A stretch of DNA of 13,090 bases from the NCBI GenBank assembly GCA_022749905.1, contig JAKIWU010000025.1, positions 1-13,090 on the forward strand, given 5' to 3'. The translations under genes and the position numbers were made by a program. The notes under the pieces are model-generated. The model searched no databases. It saw nothing but the letters and a program-made list of their open reading frames with translations, and had not been told where the DNA came from. This DNA is from Thermoplasmata archaeon (GTDB lineage: Archaea; Thermoplasmatota; Thermoplasmata; Lutacidiplasmatales; UBA184). Shown in pieces: positions 1-5,866 of the stretch (positions are counted from its first letter, which is position 1; each line of letters starts with the position of its first letter).

Positions 1-1
1 C

Positions 2-295
2 ATCGTCCGCTACGCCAAGCGAAAGTGGAAGGCACGCACGACCCCACCGAAACGCGGGGTGCCGGCCCGTCGGCTGCCCGAGAGCCTTCCCGCCTTGGTC
101 CGACAGGGGTACACCTCCGCGGAGCTCCTCGCGCACTACGGGACCCGCGCGCTTCTCTGTCTCGCCGGCCGGGGCATCGGCCCGGACACGGCACGGCGGA
201 TCCTCGCACGGCCGTATCGAGACGAATCCGCGTTGGTCCTCGAGATCCTCAAGGCGGAGCGGAGTTACGCGCGCACGCGGGCGTTCTGGGATTAG
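2..295 (+). CDS. Lhr-like/DEAD-DEAH helicase, C-terminal fragment (5' end outside window)
   Basis: The frame is open from the window edge to a TAG stop and encodes about 97 residues, so this is the tail of a larger protein. The visible part holds a short helix-hairpin-helix-like stretch, AGRGIGPDTARRIL, followed by ILKAERSYARTRAFWD at the very end. From memory, this arrangement resembles the extreme C-terminus of archaeal Lhr-like superfamily 2 helicases, which unwind or anneal nucleic acids. No helicase motif is inside the window, so the function is inferred from the tail alone. A GTG at 59 could start a 78-residue ORF, but in-frame coding continues upstream (IVRYAKRKWKARTTPP), so it is not the real start. 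The stop codon overlaps the stop of the convergent Trm1 gene by four bases. Another HhH-containing DNA repair protein remains possible. Confidence 0.6.
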   Translation: MVRYAKRKWKARTTPPKRGVPARRLPESLPALVRQGYTSAELLAHYGTRALLCLAGRGIGPDTARRILARPYRDESALVLEILKAERSYARTRAFWD

Positions 296-1293
296 GACCC
301 GGCGCCGTTCCCCGCTGCTACTGTTCGAGCGGCCGCTTCTACCTCGGATCGTGGGGCCCGGGTCCGGAACGCTCCCGTCCGGACGTGGGTCCGCGCGGCG
401 GCGTATCCGGCGTCCCGGATCGCCGCGATGACGCGATCGACGGGAGGCGGCTCTCGGAGCCGAAGGCGCCGTGCGAGCTCATTCGATTCGTAGAAGAACG
501 GCGCATCGATCTCGACCTCGCCTTGGAACCGCCCGAGGAGCGACGCGACCTCGGCGGAGCGCGCCGCGGTAGGGGGCACCCCGAGCCTCCGCACGAGCGC
601 TCGGTCGAAGAGGGGCCCGAGCCAGAACGGTCCGAACGGTCCCTCCCCCGGGAGGGGCGGGCCCTGGAACTCGGAACCGCGGATCACGGCGATCGGCGGA
701 GTCGCAGCGTCGGACCGCGTCTCGAGCCGGACGTAGGCGCGGACGTGGTGGTCCCGCACGTACCCGAGGAGCGGTCGGATCCCGAGCGAGCGCTTGCCCG
801 CGCTCCGATCGAGCCACGCGAGGAGGATGCGGAGGCCCCCCTCGGGTCCCAGCCGGCCCGGGACGCCGCGGGCGCCGTACCGTCGCTCGCAGGTCGCCCG
901 GTCGACGCTCGCGAGGACGCGCATGTCGGTCGCGGTCACGGCGAGGACCGAGCCCTCGCGCGCGGCCCCGAACAGGGAATCCTCGAATGGCTGGGGTGAT
1001 CCGTAAGGATCGAGGTCCACCCAGTCGAAGGGAGCCCCAGGGACGCTCCCGTGCGCATCGAGGCGTGCCGCGCTCGCGCCCCGTGATGCGAACGATCGCG
1101 CGTTCGCGTCGAGTACGGAGAAGGCGTCGGGGTTCCGTTCGGTGAGGAGGAGCGAGCCGAACAGGGCGGCCTCGTTGAGGACTCTCAGCCCCCGGACGCC
1201 GGTCGCCGAGAGCATCTCCCACGCGCGGAGCGATCGCCCGTCCTGGGCCAAGGCGGTGGCGACCGCGACCGAGAGGTCCCGATCGGCCGCCAT
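292..1293 (-). CDS. trm1: tRNA (guanine(26)-N2)-dimethyltransferase Trm1
   Basis: Trm1 methylates N2 of G26 in tRNA twice, using S-adenosylmethionine. In the 333 residues from the ATG at 1293, the SAM-binding stretch LSATGVRGLR lies at 28-37 and the signature DLDPYGSP at 93-100; PFWLGPLFD further on is also typical. The start is uncertain. The conserved N-terminal block EGGTDLLLP...APIFYNAAM precedes this ATG in the same frame (about 1294-1390), so the true protein is probably about 365-371 residues, the usual archaeal length. Yet no ATG, GTG, TTG or CTG occurs in that frame before a stop at 1528-1530. I give the ATG because it is the only standard start. The cysteine-rich zinc knuckle that many Trm1 proteins carry before the WLGP motif seems absent. 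The gene lies directly downstream of the THEP1 gene and is probably co-transcribed with it. Confidence 0.9.
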   Translation of the reverse strand: MAADRDLSVAVATALAQDGRSLRAWEMLSATGVRGLRVLNEAALFGSLLLTERNPDAFSVLDANARSFASRGASAARLDAHGSVPGAPFDWVDLDPYGSPQPFEDSLFGAAREGSVLAVTATDMRVLASVDRATCERRYGARGVPGRLGPEGGLRILLAWLDRSAGKRSLGIRPLLGYVRDHHVRAYVRLETRSDAATPPIAVIRGSEFQGPPLPGEGPFGPFWLGPLFDRALVRRLGVPPTAARSAEVASLLGRFQGEVEIDAPFFYESNELARRLRLREPPPVDRVIAAIRDAGYAAARTHVRTGAFRTRAPRSEVEAAARTVAAGNGAGS

Positions 1294-1406
1294 GGCGGCA
1301 TTGTAGAAGATCGGCGCCCTCGGGGCGGGACCGCGCTCGCCCGCTGAGGGTGGAAGAAGGAGATCGGTGCCGCCCTCACGGGAGGGCGTGACGGCCGCTA
1401 GTGCGC
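1294..1406 (-). other. Trm1-frame coding extension without a standard start codon
   Basis: Read in the Trm1 frame, these bases translate to GALAAVTPSREGGTDLLL, then PPSAGERGPAPRAPIFYNAA, running straight into the Met at 1293. The EGG...LLLP and APIFYN blocks match the start of Trm1 proteins, where an xEGxxxxxVP stretch and a VFYNPxM motif precede NRDLSV. This is therefore very probably translated. How translation enters is unclear: the frame has no ATG, GTG, TTG or CTG between here and the stop at 1528-1530. Options are a non-canonical start, a -1 shift out of the THEP1 gene, or a base error in the assembly. Confidence 0.7.
1371..1388 (-). other. GC hairpin just after the THEP1 stop codon
   Basis: The arms at 1371-1377 and 1382-1388 are perfect complements of seven bases (on the minus strand CGCCCTC and GAGGGCG) around a CCGT loop. 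It lies 10 bases after the THEP1 TAG and inside the probable Trm1 coding extension. It could slow ribosomes or mask an initiation region. It has no T tract, so it is unlikely to be an intrinsic terminator. In a GC-rich genome a stem of this size can arise by chance. Confidence 0.4.
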
Positions 1407-1970
1407 CTTTCCCGTCAGGAGCCCGACGATCTTGAACGCGAGCAGGTTCTTGTTCACCGGCGTCACCTCGAGAAGTCGTAGCTCGTCCCTCCGTCGGATG
1501 TCCTGGAGGAGGGGATTGCGGGATTTCTTATGAAGCGTCATCACGATCGACTTGTCGGTATCGAGCGTCTCAACGACCGACTTCGTGAACGCCTCGCTCT
1601 CGACCTCCATCTTGCCGACCTCGTCGATCACGATCACGTCCGCCGAGCTCCGCGCCTCGGCGAGGGAGCGGGCACCGAGCCCCTCGAGCGCCGCGAGGTT
1701 CACGCCGTACTTCCCGGAATGGACGCGCGACTTCAGCCCCTCGCGCGCGAACACCTCGTGCTCCTTCGTGAGCCAGTTCGTGATCTGGAAGCCCTGGCGT
1801 CGCTCTTTTTCGATGATGGGCTCGGTCACCATGCCCCCGACCTTTACCCCCTCCTGCTCGAGGAGCTGGATGATCCGTAGGAGGGTCTGCGTCTTGCCCG
1901 AGCCGGGCATCCCCGTGATGCCGATCTTGATTGGAGAAGAGACGAGACGTGGCATGTAGGTGTTCAGCAC
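1398..1970 (-). CDS. THEP1-family nucleoside-triphosphatase
   Basis: THEP1 proteins are small P-loop NTPases that hydrolyse several NTPs. The biological role in archaea is not settled. The 190-residue product has a Walker A motif GMPGSGKT at 20-27 and a Walker B strand VIVIDEVGKME at about 112-122. The length matches the family (about 175-190). The listed start is the GTG at 1970; a T-rich box at 1994-1998 lies about 26 bases upstream, which suits a leaderless transcript. An ATG at 1955 (MPRLVSSPIKIGITG) is an equally good protein start and loses only five residues. The gene is divergent from the methyltransferase at 1987 and lies immediately upstream of Trm1 on the same strand. Its final codons contain a possible slippery heptamer. 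The link to tRNA methylation, if any, is unknown. Confidence 0.9.
   Translation of the reverse strand: MLNTYMPRLVSSPIKIGITGMPGSGKTQTLLRIIQLLEQEGVKVGGMVTEPIIEKERRQGFQITNWLTKEHEVFAREGLKSRVHSGKYGVNLAALEGLGARSLAEARSSADVIVIDEVGKMEVESEAFTKSVVETLDTDKSIVMTLHKKSRNPLLQDIRRRDELRLLEVTPVNKNLLAFKIVGLLTGKAH
1407..1413 (-). other. Possible -1 slippery heptamer GGGAAAG at the THEP1 3' end
   Basis: On the minus strand the end of the THEP1 gene reads ACG GGA AAG GCG CAC TAG. The heptamer G GGA AAG has the X XXY YYZ pattern in the zero frame, as needed for -1 slippage. A -1 slip here continues in the Trm1 frame and would give a THEP1-Trm1 fusion of about 559 residues. The hairpin at 1371-1388 starts 18 bases downstream, longer than the usual 5-9 base spacer, which weakens the case. 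This is a hypothesis. Confidence 0.25.
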
Positions 1971-1986
1971 GTTCCGGTAACGCCCG

Positions 1987-2772
1987 ATGGGACAAAAAGG
2001 CTCCCCTGTGAATCGCCCGCGAAGGGCCTCGGACCCCGTGAGCAGCGCGCTCGCCTCGCCCCATTCCGTCTATGGGCCCCGGGAGGACACCTTTCTCCTC
2101 CTCCCCTTCGCCCGGGGAGGAAGGGGCGCGTGGCTCCTCGATCTCGGTTGCGGCGCAGGATGGGCCGCGCTCGAGGCGGCCCGCTCGGGCTGGCGGGTCG
2201 TCGGCGCCGATTTGAACCCGGCGGCGCTCCGCCTCCTCCAGACCCGGGCGTGGAACGAGGGACTCATCGTCGGAGTCGTCCGGTCCGACCTCGGCGACGG
2301 GCTGCGCCGCTTCGACCGGATCCTCGCGAATCCCCCGTACCTTCCGACGAAACCCTCGGAGAGGGACCCAGACCCCTGGGTGAACCTCGCTCTCGATGGT
2401 GGCCCCGACGGCACGAAGGCGATGCGAAGGTTGATCACCCGGCTCCCGAAGCTCCTCACGGAGGACGGTACCGCCTACGTGATCGTCTCCTCCCTGCAAC
2501 CCGCCCCGCGCCTCGCTGCCCTCGCACGGGGCTGGTCGCGACGCTCCGGGAGCGTCCGGACGGTCGCCGAGCGGCGCTTGGAGGGCGAGACGCTTCAGGT
2601 CTGGGAGTTCCGCAGAGCGCGCGTGAGCTCGGGGGGAGCTAGCTCGCCCGCTCGGCATGGCGGAGCACCGCGTCGAGGAACCGTTGTCCGTCCCCCGGGC
2701 CGTCGGCTCCGCCGGTCCGGGTCCAGTCGGGAGCCTGAGCGCGGAAGAACGCGCGTTCGGGATGCGGCATGA
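1987..2772 (+). CDS. HemK/PrmC-like (N6AMT1-type) protein glutamine methyltransferase
   Basis: This is a SAM-dependent class I methyltransferase. Its NPPY motif (115-118) is the hallmark of enzymes that methylate the glutamine of release-factor GGQ motifs; the archaeal short form probably acts on aRF1. The SAM motif DLGCGAG is at 52-58 and ALDGGPDG at 135-142 is typical of the PrmC group. YGPREDTFLLL (29-39) matches the N-terminus of the short archaeal/eukaryotic form. The start is uncertain: the ATG at 1987 is used, but GTGs at 2008 and 2038 are in frame and leave a length closer to the family's roughly 200 residues. The catalytic domain ends near residue 214. The last 44 or so residues are Arg/Ser-rich, unlike the family, and are read antisense through the purQ 3' end, so they may be a tail gained by loss of a stop codon. 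Confidence 0.85.
   Translation: MGQKGSPVNRPRRASDPVSSALASPHSVYGPREDTFLLLPFARGGRGAWLLDLGCGAGWAALEAARSGWRVVGADLNPAALRLLQTRAWNEGLIVGVVRSDLGDGLRRFDRILANPPYLPTKPSERDPDPWVNLALDGGPDGTKAMRRLITRLPKLLTEDGTAYVIVSSLQPAPRLAALARGWSRRSGSVRTVAERRLEGETLQVWEFRRARVSSGGASSPARHGGAPRRGTVVRPPGRRLRRSGSSREPERGRTRVRDAA
1994..1998 (-). promoter_or_regulatory. Weak TATA-like T-tract upstream of the THEP1 gene
   Basis: The minus strand reads CCTTTTTGTC here, with the T5 run centred 26 bases before the GTG at 1970. This is the only T-rich stretch in the short divergent region and its spacing fits a leaderless archaeal promoter. It is a poor match to a TATA consensus, and it lies inside the coding region of the opposite gene if that gene starts at 1987. 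Confidence 0.3.
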
Positions 2773-3469
2773 GACCGAAGACGTTCCCCTCGGGATTCGT
2801 CAACCCTGCGATGTTCCCCTCGGACCCGTTCGGATTCCACGGGTAGGTGGCGGGGGATCCGTCGGGGGCTACCCAACGGAAGAGGATCTGGCCGGACGCC
2901 TCGAGCTCGGCGCGCCGTTCGCCGGGGGGACCCCCGAGAACGAGTTTCCCCTCGGCGTGGCCCGAAGGGAAGAGAAAGCGCGTACCGGGCGCGAGCGCGC
3001 GGAGCGGGCCGAATCCGCCGCCCGTCCAGGCGACGAAGGTCGGCCGGCACTCGTAGTGGCCGGAATCGTTCGACATGAGGGCAGCGTCCGGGGAGCCGAG
3101 GCGCCCACCCCGCCGGCCGGGAAGCAGTCCGAGCTCGGTGAGGATCTGGAAGCCGTTGCAGATCCCTCCGACGGTGCGACCGCTCTGGATGAAGGCTTCG
3201 AGCTCGGGGCCGATCGCGGCACGGACCCGAGCCGCGAAGATGGCGCCCGCACGGACATAGTCTCCGCCGGAGAAGCCGCCGGGGAAGAGGAGGAGGTGGT
3301 AGTCACGGAGGGTGCGGTAGAGCGCGGGCTCGACGTCGCGGTGTTCGAACTGCTTGAGGTGGACGATCTCGGCGCGCGCCCCGAGCGTCCGCATCGCGGT
3401 CTCGAGCTCGGCGTCGCAGTTCGTCCCCTCGATGGAGAGGATCGCGACGGAGAGATCGGAACGGTTCAC
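2639..3469 (-). CDS. purQ: Phosphoribosylformylglycinamidine synthase, glutaminase subunit PurQ
   Basis: PurQ supplies ammonia from glutamine to the FGAM synthase complex (with PurL and PurS) in step four of purine synthesis. The 276-residue product is a class I glutamine amidotransferase: oxyanion stretch FPGGFSGGDY at 62-71, nucleophile Cys104 in GGICNGFQIL, and catalytic His236 and Glu238 in GLMPHPERAF. It is longer than bacterial PurQ (about 225 residues), with extra length in the second half, as in some archaeal forms. The start is a GTG at 3469 with a TATA-like AATTAAT centred about 25 bases upstream, so the mRNA is probably leaderless. purL and purS are not in the window. Its last 134 bases overlap, antisense, the tail of the methyltransferase gene. 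Confidence 0.95.
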   Translation of the reverse strand: MNRSDLSVAILSIEGTNCDAELETAMRTLGARAEIVHLKQFEHRDVEPALYRTLRDYHLLLFPGGFSGGDYVRAGAIFAARVRAAIGPELEAFIQSGRTVGGICNGFQILTELGLLPGRRGGRLGSPDAALMSNDSGHYECRPTFVAWTGGGFGPLRALAPGTRFLFPSGHAEGKLVLGGPPGERRAELEASGQILFRWVAPDGSPATYPWNPNGSEGNIAGLTNPEGNVFGLMPHPERAFFRAQAPDWTRTGGADGPGDGQRFLDAVLRHAERAS

Positions 3470-3490
3470 ACTCTGGCGATGGGAACCGGG

Positions 3491-3497
3491 AATTAAT
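3491..3497 (-). promoter_or_regulatory. TATA-like box for purQ
   Basis: The minus strand reads CGATTAATTCCC, an AT-rich island in a GC-rich gap of 42 bases between moaA's stop and purQ. Its centre lies about 25 bases before the purQ GTG at 3469, the distance expected between an archaeal TATA box and a leaderless start. Confidence 0.55.
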
Positions 3498-3511
3498 CGA
3501 TTCCGTTGGGT

Positions 3512-4543
3512 CTAGTGCCAACCCATCTCGGAGACAGGGCTACCGAGGACAGGGAGCGGAACCCACGCGTCGAGGGGGTCCTCGAGGGACGGCTCGGAGG
3601 GTTGGGGCGTCTCGGGCCCGGTGAAGAACGGCCGGCGTCGGCCGATCGCCGTCTCGAACGCCTTGGCGACCGCCGCGACGGGTTCCGAGGTTGCGAGCGC
3701 AGGACGAAGGTCTACGAGGCCCGCGTTCGTCATGAGACAGCCCTTGAGGTTCCCGTCCGAGGTGAGCCGGAGGCGGTGGCACGCCATGCAAAACGATGGG
3801 TTCTCGACCGGCTGGACGACCTCGACGGTGACGGGGCGCCCACCCCACTCGAAGCTGTAGCGGGGCCGTTGGTGCAGCGGGTTATGCTCGGTCCGGAACG
3901 CGCGCGCCGCGGCGACCTCCGAGAGGCGGCCGAGCTCGGAGTGGAGCTCCCGGTAGACCTTCGGGTCGACGCGTCCCGAGACGTTCTCGAACTCGATCAC
4001 CTGGAGCCAGGCTCCGACCTCCTGGGCGAAGGCGATCAGCGGGTCGAACGAGGAACGTTCGGCGGTCGAACCGGACAACGCGACCACGTTGAGCTTGATC
4101 GGATGCATCCCGGACTCGGCCGCCGCGCGAATCCCGGCGATCGTTCGCTCCACGCCGTCGACGCCGGTGAGCTCCTTGTAGACAGCGGGATCGAGACTCG
4201 GAAGGCTCACGTTCACCCGGTTCAGACCTGCCTCGGCGAGGGGTCGGGCAAGGTCGGCGAGACGCAGGCCGTTCGTGGTCATCGACAGATCGGTGACGTG
4301 GGGTCGAATCCTCTGGACGATCTCGACGATGTCCGAGCGAAGTGTCGGTTCGCCTCCGGTGAGCTTGACACGCCGGATCCCGACGCGCGTTGCCGCCTGG
4401 ACGATCGTCTCGATCTGCCGTGGCGTGAGCTCGCTCTGGGAGACCGGCTGCCCTTCCATGTGGCAGAAGACGCAGCGGAGGTTGCACCGCTGGGTCAGCG
4501 AGATACGAAGGTCATTGACCTCACGGCCGTAGCGATCCCGCAC
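3512..4543 (-). CDS. moaA: GTP 3',8-cyclase MoaA (molybdopterin synthesis)
   Basis: MoaA is a radical SAM enzyme that rearranges GTP to 3',8-cyclo-7,8-dihydro-GTP, the first step of molybdopterin synthesis. The 343-residue product has the N-terminal cluster motif CNLRCVFC (Cys20, Cys24, Cys27), the SAM-binding GGEP at 63-66, and the C-terminal second cluster in FCMACHRLRLTSDGNLKGCL (Cys252, Cys255, Cys269). The opening DRYGREVNDLRISLTQRC is typical, which supports the GTG start at 4543. A TATA-like GATATCTA lies about 26 bases upstream. The C-terminus ends SEMGWH, where family members normally end in a Gly-Gly needed for activity. moeA lies 75 bases upstream on the same strand, with a 20-bp palindrome between them, so moaA may have its own controlled promoter. 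Confidence 0.95.
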   Translation of the reverse strand: MRDRYGREVNDLRISLTQRCNLRCVFCHMEGQPVSQSELTPRQIETIVQAATRVGIRRVKLTGGEPTLRSDIVEIVQRIRPHVTDLSMTTNGLRLADLARPLAEAGLNRVNVSLPSLDPAVYKELTGVDGVERTIAGIRAAAESGMHPIKLNVVALSGSTAERSSFDPLIAFAQEVGAWLQVIEFENVSGRVDPKVYRELHSELGRLSEVAAARAFRTEHNPLHQRPRYSFEWGGRPVTVEVVQPVENPSFCMACHRLRLTSDGNLKGCLMTNAGLVDLRPALATSEPVAAVAKAFETAIGRRRPFFTGPETPQPSEPSLEDPLDAWVPLPVLGSPVSEMGWH

Positions 4544-4565
4544 GATGTTCCAACCGCGCGGTCGT

Positions 4566-4573
4566 AGATATCG
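4566..4573 (-). promoter_or_regulatory. TATA-like box for moaA
   Basis: The minus strand reads CCGATATCTA. The centre lies about 26 bases before the moaA GTG at 4543. The box lies between the palindrome at 4593-4612 and the gene and suggests that moaA can be transcribed separately from moeA, probably without a leader. Confidence 0.5.
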
Positions 4574-4592
4574 GTTCGCGGCCGCAGGCGGA

Positions 4593-4612
4593 CAGGGGCC
4601 ACGTGTCCCCTG
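4593..4612. promoter_or_regulatory. Near-perfect 20-bp palindrome between moeA and moaA
   Basis: The sequence CAGGGGCCACGTGTCCCCTG equals its own reverse complement except for one base pair (positions 7 and 14). It starts 6 bases after the moeA stop codon and its centre is about 33 bases upstream of the moaA TATA-like box. It could bind a dimeric regulator of moaA. Alternatively it could form a hairpin after moeA, although no T tract follows it. Confidence 0.5.
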
Positions 4613-4618
4613 GGCCGT

Positions 4619-5866
4619 TCAGACCCCGGGGGCTCTACCGAGGGGATAGGGAAGAAGGTTCACCGTCAGGATCTGCCGAGCCACCGGCATCGGCCGTCCG
4701 GGGGGCCAAACGAGGAACGCGTTCGCTCGCCCCAGACTTGTGATCGCGGAGGAATCCCGGAAGGTGGGTCGCGCGTGCCCGTGGGAGACGTCGAAGGGGA
4801 TCACCGTCGCCATCGAGGAGGTGGGTAGGTCCACGTCGACGGTGAGCTGGACGGAGGCGTGCGACCAGCCCGGCCCGGTACGCCGGGCAAGCTTCCGGAG
4901 TGCCGGGAGGAGAAGCCAGTACCCGTTCGAGAGGCAGGAGGTCGGATGCCCAGGCATCCCGACCACCACCTTCTTGCCCACGCGGACAGCGAGTGTCGGC
5001 TTTCCGGGTCGGATGGCGATCCCATGGAAGAGGAGCTTCCCGAGCTTCGGGAAGATCGACGGGAGGAAATCCCGCTCCCCGACAGAGCTCCCCCCGGTGA
5101 CGAGCACGAGATCGCTCGCGGCGAGCGCGCGTCGCAGGGCCACCTCGATCGCTCGCGGGTCGTCTCGGACGGGTAGCAGGGGTCGTGCCTCGCATCCGCT
5201 CGCTGCCGCGACGGCCGCGAGCGTCGCGTTGTTCGCCTCGAAGATCGATCCGGGCTTGAGACGACCGCCGGGGGCGACGAGCTCGTTCCCGTTGGGGAGG
5301 ATCGAGACGACCGGTCGAGCCCAGACGGCGATCCGGCCTTGTCCGGTGAGCGCGAGCGCCCCGAGGTCGGGTGCGGTGAGCTGCTGTCCTGAGCGCACTA
5401 CAAGCGACCCCGCCCGCAGGTCCTCCCCGCGTTGCGCGAGCCGGTCCCCACGGCGGAGCGGGGTCCGGACCTCAAGGTTCCCGCGACGTATCTGAACGTC
5501 CTCGAACCGGACCACGGCGTCGGCGCCCGCAGGCAGCGCGCCTCCGGTGGCGATCGCGACGGCTTCGAACGGCCCGAGTCGACCTCGAAAGGCCGCTTCG
5601 GCGAACACCTCCCCGACGAGAGTAAATCGGACCGCATGATCCGCTCGAGCGGCGCGCGTGGATTGCGCCCGTAGGGCGTAGCCATCCCAAGTGGCCCGCG
5701 CGAACGGCGGGACCGGAGATCTGGCTCGGTAGGCACGCGAGGCGGTACGGCCGACGGCAAGGGAGACGGACACCTCCTCCGTGCGGGTGATCGGCTCGAT
5801 GGCCTGCGAGACGCGACGGACCGCCGTCTCCCAGCCGAGGAGGCGCCCGAAAGGTCGCATCTTCAT
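4619..5866 (-). CDS. moeA: Molybdopterin molybdenumtransferase MoeA
   Basis: MoeA inserts molybdate (or tungstate) into adenylylated molybdopterin. The 415-residue product shows the expected landmarks: PPFARATWDGYAL at 53-65 (Asp61 in WDGYA), TGGALPAGADAVV at 107-119, ILPNGNEL at 189-196, VTGGSSVGERDF at 256-267, IAIRPGKPT at 283-291 and GMPGHPTSC at 303-311. The start is the ATG at 5866, which shares ATGA with the stop of the upstream PfkB kinase; the same frame stays open far upstream, but only by chance in GC-rich DNA antisense to other genes. The four-base overlap suggests translational coupling. The length is that of a plain MoeA without extra domains. Either metal could be the substrate; the window gives no hint. 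Confidence 0.95.
   Translation of the reverse strand: MKMRPFGRLLGWETAVRRVSQAIEPITRTEEVSVSLAVGRTASRAYRARSPVPPFARATWDGYALRAQSTRAARADHAVRFTLVGEVFAEAAFRGRLGPFEAVAIATGGALPAGADAVVRFEDVQIRRGNLEVRTPLRRGDRLAQRGEDLRAGSLVVRSGQQLTAPDLGALALTGQGRIAVWARPVVSILPNGNELVAPGGRLKPGSIFEANNATLAAVAAASGCEARPLLPVRDDPRAIEVALRRALAASDLVLVTGGSSVGERDFLPSIFPKLGKLLFHGIAIRPGKPTLAVRVGKKVVVGMPGHPTSCLSNGYWLLLPALRKLARRTGPGWSHASVQLTVDVDLPTSSMATVIPFDVSHGHARPTFRDSSAITSLGRANAFLVWPPGRPMPVARQILTVNLLPYPLGRAPGV

Noticed and set aside
25..999. Plus-strand open frame of 324 codons
   Set aside because: It starts inside the helicase fragment and then runs antisense to Trm1. The translation is charged and repetitive with no motif.
1371..1388. 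Hairpin as an intrinsic terminator for the THEP1 gene
   Set aside because: No T tract follows the stem, archaeal terminators rely mainly on T runs, and the hairpin lies inside the probable Trm1 coding extension.
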